Positions 59,316 through 64,000 of a DNA stretch of 64,000 nt are shown piece by piece. A program made the position numbers and the translations under genes. Numbering within the stretch: position 1 is the first letter of the stretch; every line of letters starts with the position of its first letter. Origin of the DNA: Tetragonia tetragonoides (Eukaryota > Streptophyta > Magnoliopsida > Caryophyllales > Aizoaceae); NCBI GenBank assembly GCA_038025085.1, contig CM076153.1, positions 6,417,501-6,481,500 on the forward strand, in the 5' to 3' direction. A model generated the notes under the pieces. The model did not search any database. It saw nothing but the letters and a program-made list of their open reading frames with translations, and was not told where the DNA came from.

Positions 59316-60329
59316 ATGTTGACTCGTTATCCAAACTTAAGAGGTTATGTTCTTTTTTGACTACCTTTTGCAATCTATCATGTGTTATGGGCAATTTTAA
59401 TTTTGGTCCATCATAAAAACTCATATGAGGCGTCCTCAAGGTGAGACCCTCTCTAACAAGTATGGCGTCATGTTTATGTCATACTTGGCTATAGAAGCGA
59501 CCTTATAAAAAACCTTTTGTATGTTCTTGTAAGCTCCAGCATTCAACAAAGTTCCAACAAACTTCAAAATATACCAACAAATCTCATCACACAAAATTAA
59601 CAAATAGTATCAGCAAACTCTGTCCCTCGAAATAAGATCCAACAACTTCCAACAAGCCAGCATTGGGCATTCAATTAATGCTACTGTTTCCAATTTGTAT
59701 AACTAGCTCTTCTTTGGTTTCAAAAGCCAACCAAAAAAAGCTTGGGGGTTAAATATGGTATGATCCTATTATTGCATTTTAAGTTCAATTGATAGTTTCA
59801 TATATATTTTCATCAAACTTCCAACAATCTGCACCCATAAACAAAATCAAACTTCCAAATAATTGAAGAATTAATTAAAAACCATACCTAAATTTGTACT
59901 CCCTCCGTTCACTTATATAGGTCGTTTAAGGTTTAGTACATTAACTTTTTGTTTAGTACAACTTGATTGTTAGTGGTAGTAATAAATTTTAATCGAAATT
60001 ACTCTTGTAGAATGCCAGTTAGCTAAGTTTAGCTGGATAAGATATAGTATATTGAAGGTCTGATCAAAGAGGTGAGTTTGAGGATTCATCTTGGATTACT
60101 CCTATACCAACAAAAAAAAGGAAAAAAAAAGACTAAATTGTACTCCTATTTAGATGCATCGTTACATCATAGGACCCAAAAGCATATACGAGTTCTTGAT
60201 TTTCAATGGCAAGTGAGTAATTCGAACCCGGCAACACTTCTATTATTAATTGTCCAAAGGAGAATCATGATCGAACGAGTTGAAGAAGGCCACCTCGGCA
60301 GAATAGAAATAATGTGTATCTCACTTCTT
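59316..60329. other. Intergenic region
   Basis: 59410-59510 is a second copy of the dispersed repeat at 17235 (CTCATATGAGGCGTCCTCAA). 59898 starts with one Stowaway-type terminus (TACTCCCTCCGTTCACTTAT) with no partner end found. A 90-codon frame at 60072 has no recognisable domain and is not supported as a gene. Confidence 0.5.
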
Positions 60330-60590
60330 GGGTGCGTTGTTTAGAACTCAACTTACTAAAACTGAATCGAACTGAACTGAATTCAACATCATTAAATTGG
60401 ACACCACTAATTAACTGAACTGGACACCACCGAATTGAATTTAATACAACTTGATATGTGAGATAAAAAATATGCTTCTAAACCCAAAACCACAGAATTG
60501 AACTGAACATCACTTAACTGAATTTGAAATTACTAAATTAACAACTTAACTAAACTGAACCGATCGTGTAAACTTTAAAGAACTCAATTA
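60330..60590. mobile_element. MITE-like element with GGGTGCGTTGTT-type ends, copy 2
   Basis: Starts GGGTGCGTTGTTTAGAACTC. The interior matches copy 1 (GAATTCAACATCAYTAAAYT, GGACACCACT, TAACTGAACTGGACACC). The right end is decayed. Confidence 0.6.
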
Positions 60591-60821
60591 TGTGTTATCT
60601 TCCAATGCATTTTCTTATGCATTTGACACAAGTTTTGTTATATATTAAATTGAGATACACGAAAATTATGTATATAAAATGGGACGGATAATGCAGAGGG
60701 GAAGAACGAAGGTCTACAAAGGTTTGTTCTTATTTGCTTAATTGAATTGAACTGAATGAATTGGATTGAATTGGCTTCAACTTTACTGAACTGAATTGAA
60801 CTGAACCAATTACTTTGTTTT

Positions 60822-61105
60822 GCTAGTCAAAAAAAGGATGCAAGTGAATGACAACCGAGACACCCCCGCTACGTTATGTTCGGACTCTCGTATATATATC
60901 CAACAACTAACATATCAGATTAACTGACAACCAACGCAAGCATTGACCCGATCAACGTGTAACACCAACAGGTAACAAAGAACTAATATAATTCCTAAAA
61001 GTCAGCAAACACAAAGCATAAAAAGAATGAATATTTAAACCCATGACTTTATCATACCAAACTATTTAGAAGTAAGTTTGAAATTATTAAACCATGACCC
61101 TTGTT
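60822..61105 (-). mobile_element. tRNA-derived SINE, copy 3 (old)
   Basis: In reverse complement it runs CCAACAAGGGTCATGGTTTA, GTCATGGGTTTAAATATTC (decayed B box), CTTTGTGTTTGCTGACTTTT, then CGAGAGTCCGAACATAACGT and GTGTCTCGGTTGTCATTCAC, the same 3' body as copy 2. A and B boxes are mutated and no clear target duplication remains. Confidence 0.78.
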
Positions 61106-61188
61106 GGTTATTTGAATCAATTGCTTAGCTATTGGGAAAGCAGAGCTCTTTGTGGTGACGCTTGCAAGTGTGGGATGGAAAATGCTAA

Positions 61189-61344
61189 GCTTACACCTAG
61201 TGTAATATACACTAGTGTGTTCTTAGTCTATCTCTCTCCTCTACCCCATACCCACAATACCCTCATGAAATCCAAAGGGACCCACGGGGGAGAAGAGAGA
61301 TAGACTCATAGACACAATTGTGTATATTACAATGGGTGTAAAGC
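61189..61344. mobile_element. Foldback MITE-like element
   Basis: The two ends pair over about 48 bp: GCTTACACCTAGTGTAATAT on the left and, reverse complemented, GCTTTACACCCATTGTAATA on the right, continuing through AGTCTATCTCTCT. It leaves a loop of about 55 bp. No gene within. Confidence 0.7.
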
Positions 61345-61480
61345 AATTATGGTCCGGGTGGGATGGGGTTGACGTCCACGCGTTAGCAGTGAGGCGCAGT
61401 CCAGCTCAAAGGTGGTTGTGCTTTCAACACGTCACACGTGTGCTCTAGTTTCAACAAAAAGTATTCAAAAAGTAGAAGCC

Positions 61481-64000
61481 TTTTTTTTTTGGTAATCAAA
61501 CTACTTCCGTATATTAATTAACATCATCCAACACACCACGAACCCAAGTTGGCACTACATCAGGCGGAGATCGGCCTTCAACACCTGAGGCTAGCGCCCA
61601 CTTGGCAAAAGAGTGTGCTAAAGCCACATTACATCGAGGAGTGAATACAATGGAAGTAGAAATAGTAGTTTGTAAAAGAGAAACACAATTAAGAAAGTGG
61701 GTCGAGCGCCAAGGAAACGGAGCACCACGCTCCAAATCTTCAACAACTGAGAGAGCATCACTGAGGATCAAACTACCACAAATGTTATCCTTCTCCATGG
61801 CAGTAATAGCTAACCAGATCGCAGCAGACTCTGCAACAAAAGGGATGGTAGTGTTGACAAGCAAAGAACCACCTTCTACAAAGTTACCACTTCCATCAAT
61901 CTTAACCCACGCAGCAATCGACTTGTCACACCCAACTGCAGCATCAACAACGAATCGAACCCGGGCCGAGGAAAAGGCTGGTAGTCCACCAATAATAACA
62001 TTAGTACTCTCCTGGGAGGGAATCTCATCAGCAATACTCCATTCCACCCATCTTTTCATGATAAGTGAGATTGTGGCCAAGGGGTCAGGGAGTTCATTCT
62101 CATGGAGTTTTTTGTTTCTTTGCATCCATATAGAGTCAATAATAAAAGCAGCCTTACATACAAACTCATGAGGATCAGGCTTCGAACAGAAAAGGGCACC
62201 ACCATCAAGGAAACAATTTTCCATCCACTCGCACAGATTCCAGGCTTGGAAAACTTCCATTCTCACACCCAAGTCTTGCATCCAGATTAACTTCTCAAAG
62301 GGATAGAGGAACAGCATGTGTTCCACAGTTTCAGGGCACGAATTACACATCAAGCATGAATTATCAAGATGGTGTATCCTTGTTTGAAGAACATTCATGA
62401 CAGACAAGGCGTTCCAAGCTATACGCTACAGAAAGATGCGAATCCTTTGTGGTATATTAATCTTCCACACTGCATTCCAAAAAGTTTCATTGAAAGTTGG
62501 ATGCCCAAAATTAGACTCATTGATAATTTCTTTGTATGCTCCTTTGACAGTAAAGTCACCCAGCTTGCTGTTTACCCACACAATTTTATCCCTCGTCGGG
62601 GTTGAAGGCACCTGAATTCGTAAAATAGCTGCTGCAGAGGCAATGTCAAATTGGTCCAACACCAAATTCACATCCCAAACATCATCAACAAGACACTCCG
62701 AGACTTTGAAAATCACCACATCCACACCTTCTTTACATCTAGGAATAAATCCGGGTAAGTCAGGTACCCACGGGTCAGTCCAGATCGCAATGTTTTCTCC
62801 ATCACCAACTTGAAAGCAGCCCCCTTTCCGAATGATGTCGATGTCATGGAGAATTTCCTTCCACTGTTGCGAATCAGAAACATGAGGTTTGACATTGTCA
62901 AAATCATATCTTCTGCAATATTTGCCAAGTAAAAGACGAACCCACAACTTATCTGCCTTACAAAATAGTTGCCATGCCAGTTTTGAGTGGATGGCTCTAT
63001 TGATGTTAAACATTTCCCTGAGCCCAAGCCCACCAAGAGCTTTCGGAGAGCACACTGAGTGCCAAGCCTTGAGATAAATACCTTTCTTGTCATCCTTTTT
63101 CCCCCACCAGATTTCTCTCATTAACCCGTCCATCTTTTTACAAATGGTACTGCCCAACTCATTCGTTGCCATAGCATAGGAGGGTAGCGCTGCAACCACA
63201 GATTGCAAAAGAGTAGTTCTCCCTGCATGCGACAAAGCTCGTGCTTTCCAAGAATTAAGCTTATTCTTCATTCGCTCCATAAGGTAGGTGAATCTCTGTT
63301 TTTTCCTTTTGATTTGAAAAACGGAAGGCCGAGATAAACAACATGCTTGTCCATAGTTCTCAGGTTCAAAATGCCTTTGATACACCCCTTCACATTGGGC
63401 TTGGTATTAGGGCTAAAATAAATCCCTGATTTGAGTTTATTAGCCCCAAGTCCACTCCATTCTTCCATCTTGTCAAGTACCTCTCCAATAACCCGAGCAT
63501 TCTGATCCGTAGCCTGTCCAAACACCACCAAGTCGTCTGCAAACAGGAGGTGTGTAATGCCCTCGCTCTGTTTATCAATAGAAATTTCTTTCATTACCCC
63601 ATTTTCCTCCCTTTGTTTCTCATTAAATAATCGTGAGAGACCCTCCATCACAATGACAAATAAAAATGGGGATAGGGGATCTCCTTGACAGTGGCCCCTA
63701 CTCGGTTTGATGAACCCATGGGGAGACCCATTAATATTAATGGAGAAGGTTGCAGTGCTAACACATTGCTGAATCAGTAAGATAAATTTATCATTAAATC
63801 CCAGATTTTTCAGAATGCAAAGAAGGAAACTCCACTCGATCTTATCATATGCTTTCGCCATATCAATCTTAATTGCCATGAGTCCTTGAGCCCCTCGTTT
63901 TGCCTACATAGTATGGACAATCTCACTGACAAGAATTGTATTGTCAGAGATCTCTCTTCCCGGCACAAATGCTGCTTGAAATGGGCTGATAATCGAATCA
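61481..64000 (-). mobile_element. L1-type LINE with RNase H domain, 3' part
   Basis: Minus strand. The 3' end is marked by a run of 10 T at 61481-61490 (poly(A) on the element strand). ORF2 runs to the right window edge: reverse transcriptase, zf-RVT Cys/His region and a C-terminal plant-type RNase H. The 5' part, ORF1 and endonuclease lie outside the window. Confidence 0.9.
61514..64000 (-). pseudogene. LINE ORF2 (RT, zf-RVT, RNase H), disrupted
   Basis: RT: AIKIDMAKAYDKIEWSFL, GHCQGDPLSPFLFVIVMEGL, and the catalytic FADDLVVF (63525-63550). Then YLMERMKNKLNSWKARALSH and GKKDDKKGIYLKAWHSVCSP, the usual region after RT; zf-RVT CLMCNSCPETVEHMLF (about 62340); RNase H with VDAAVG, ESAAIWLAI and SDALSVVEDL (61650-61950). 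Defects: TAG near 63904, a frameshift near 63310 and TAG near 62426, where a Trp is expected. The remaining frame to 61514 is open. The RNase H domain follows the RT, as in the RNase H-bearing plant L1 lineage. Confidence 0.9.

Noticed and set aside
60072..60344. 90-codon frame
   Set aside because: No homology recognised; it lies among MITE fragments and ends inside the GGGTGCGTTGTT element.
1..64000. CRISPR arrays, operons, bacterial promoters or riboswitches
   Set aside because: All tandem repeats found are plant mini- or microsatellites without regular spacers, and genes are spliced eukaryotic genes.

Overview
This window is plant nuclear DNA from a eudicot: spliced genes with GT-AG introns, AT-rich intergenic DNA and dense, nested transposons. 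SINE and MITE content fits Caryophyllales (possibly Amaranthaceae), but that placement is a weak inference. No organelle, bacterial or viral segment was seen.

Layout. 1-11820: a degenerate Ty1/copia retrotransposon (5' LTR off the left edge), split inside gag by a young 7.1-kb non-autonomous Ty3/gypsy element whose two 1150-bp LTRs differ at only 10 positions. 11864-12990: a tRNA-derived SINE with a perfect target duplication, a small inverted-repeat element, and a two-exon gene for a small secreted Cys-rich peptide (minus strand, probably frameshifted). 14505-16480: a dead SOUL-family gene. 17445-28569: an 11.1-kb Mutator-like element (MULE) flanked by a 21-bp direct repeat. It carries a multi-exon FAR1/MULE transposase (broken), an intact two-exon B3-domain gene, and on the opposite strand a GRF zinc-finger gene and a Ulp1-type cysteine protease gene with all catalytic residues present. 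28600-32270: the second SOUL copy, which is intact, with a 1.16-kb TRIM-like LTR element ending 13 bp before its start codon.

33436-42600: a 13-exon ubiquitin-specific protease gene on the minus strand, UBP15-like with an N-terminal membrane segment and MYND finger. 49165-51051: a single-exon cationic amino acid transporter (CAT family). The order SOUL-UBP15-CAT matches the adjacent Arabidopsis genes At1g17100-At1g17110-At1g17120 as I remember them, so these three are probably the ancestral genes of the locus and everything between them is later insertion.

42600-61480 is otherwise intergenic: Stowaway-, Tourist- and hAT-like MITEs, three further SINE or SINE-like insertions, TIR-bounded elements filled with a 22-bp minisatellite, and microsatellites. 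61481-64000 is the 3' part of an L1-type LINE on the minus strand with a plant RNase H domain, cut by the right window edge.

The strongest candidate for something new is the composite MULE. The SOUL tandem duplication is also useful because each copy serves as the empty site for insertions in the other. Splice sites were placed by eye using phase consistency; boundaries may be off by a few bases.
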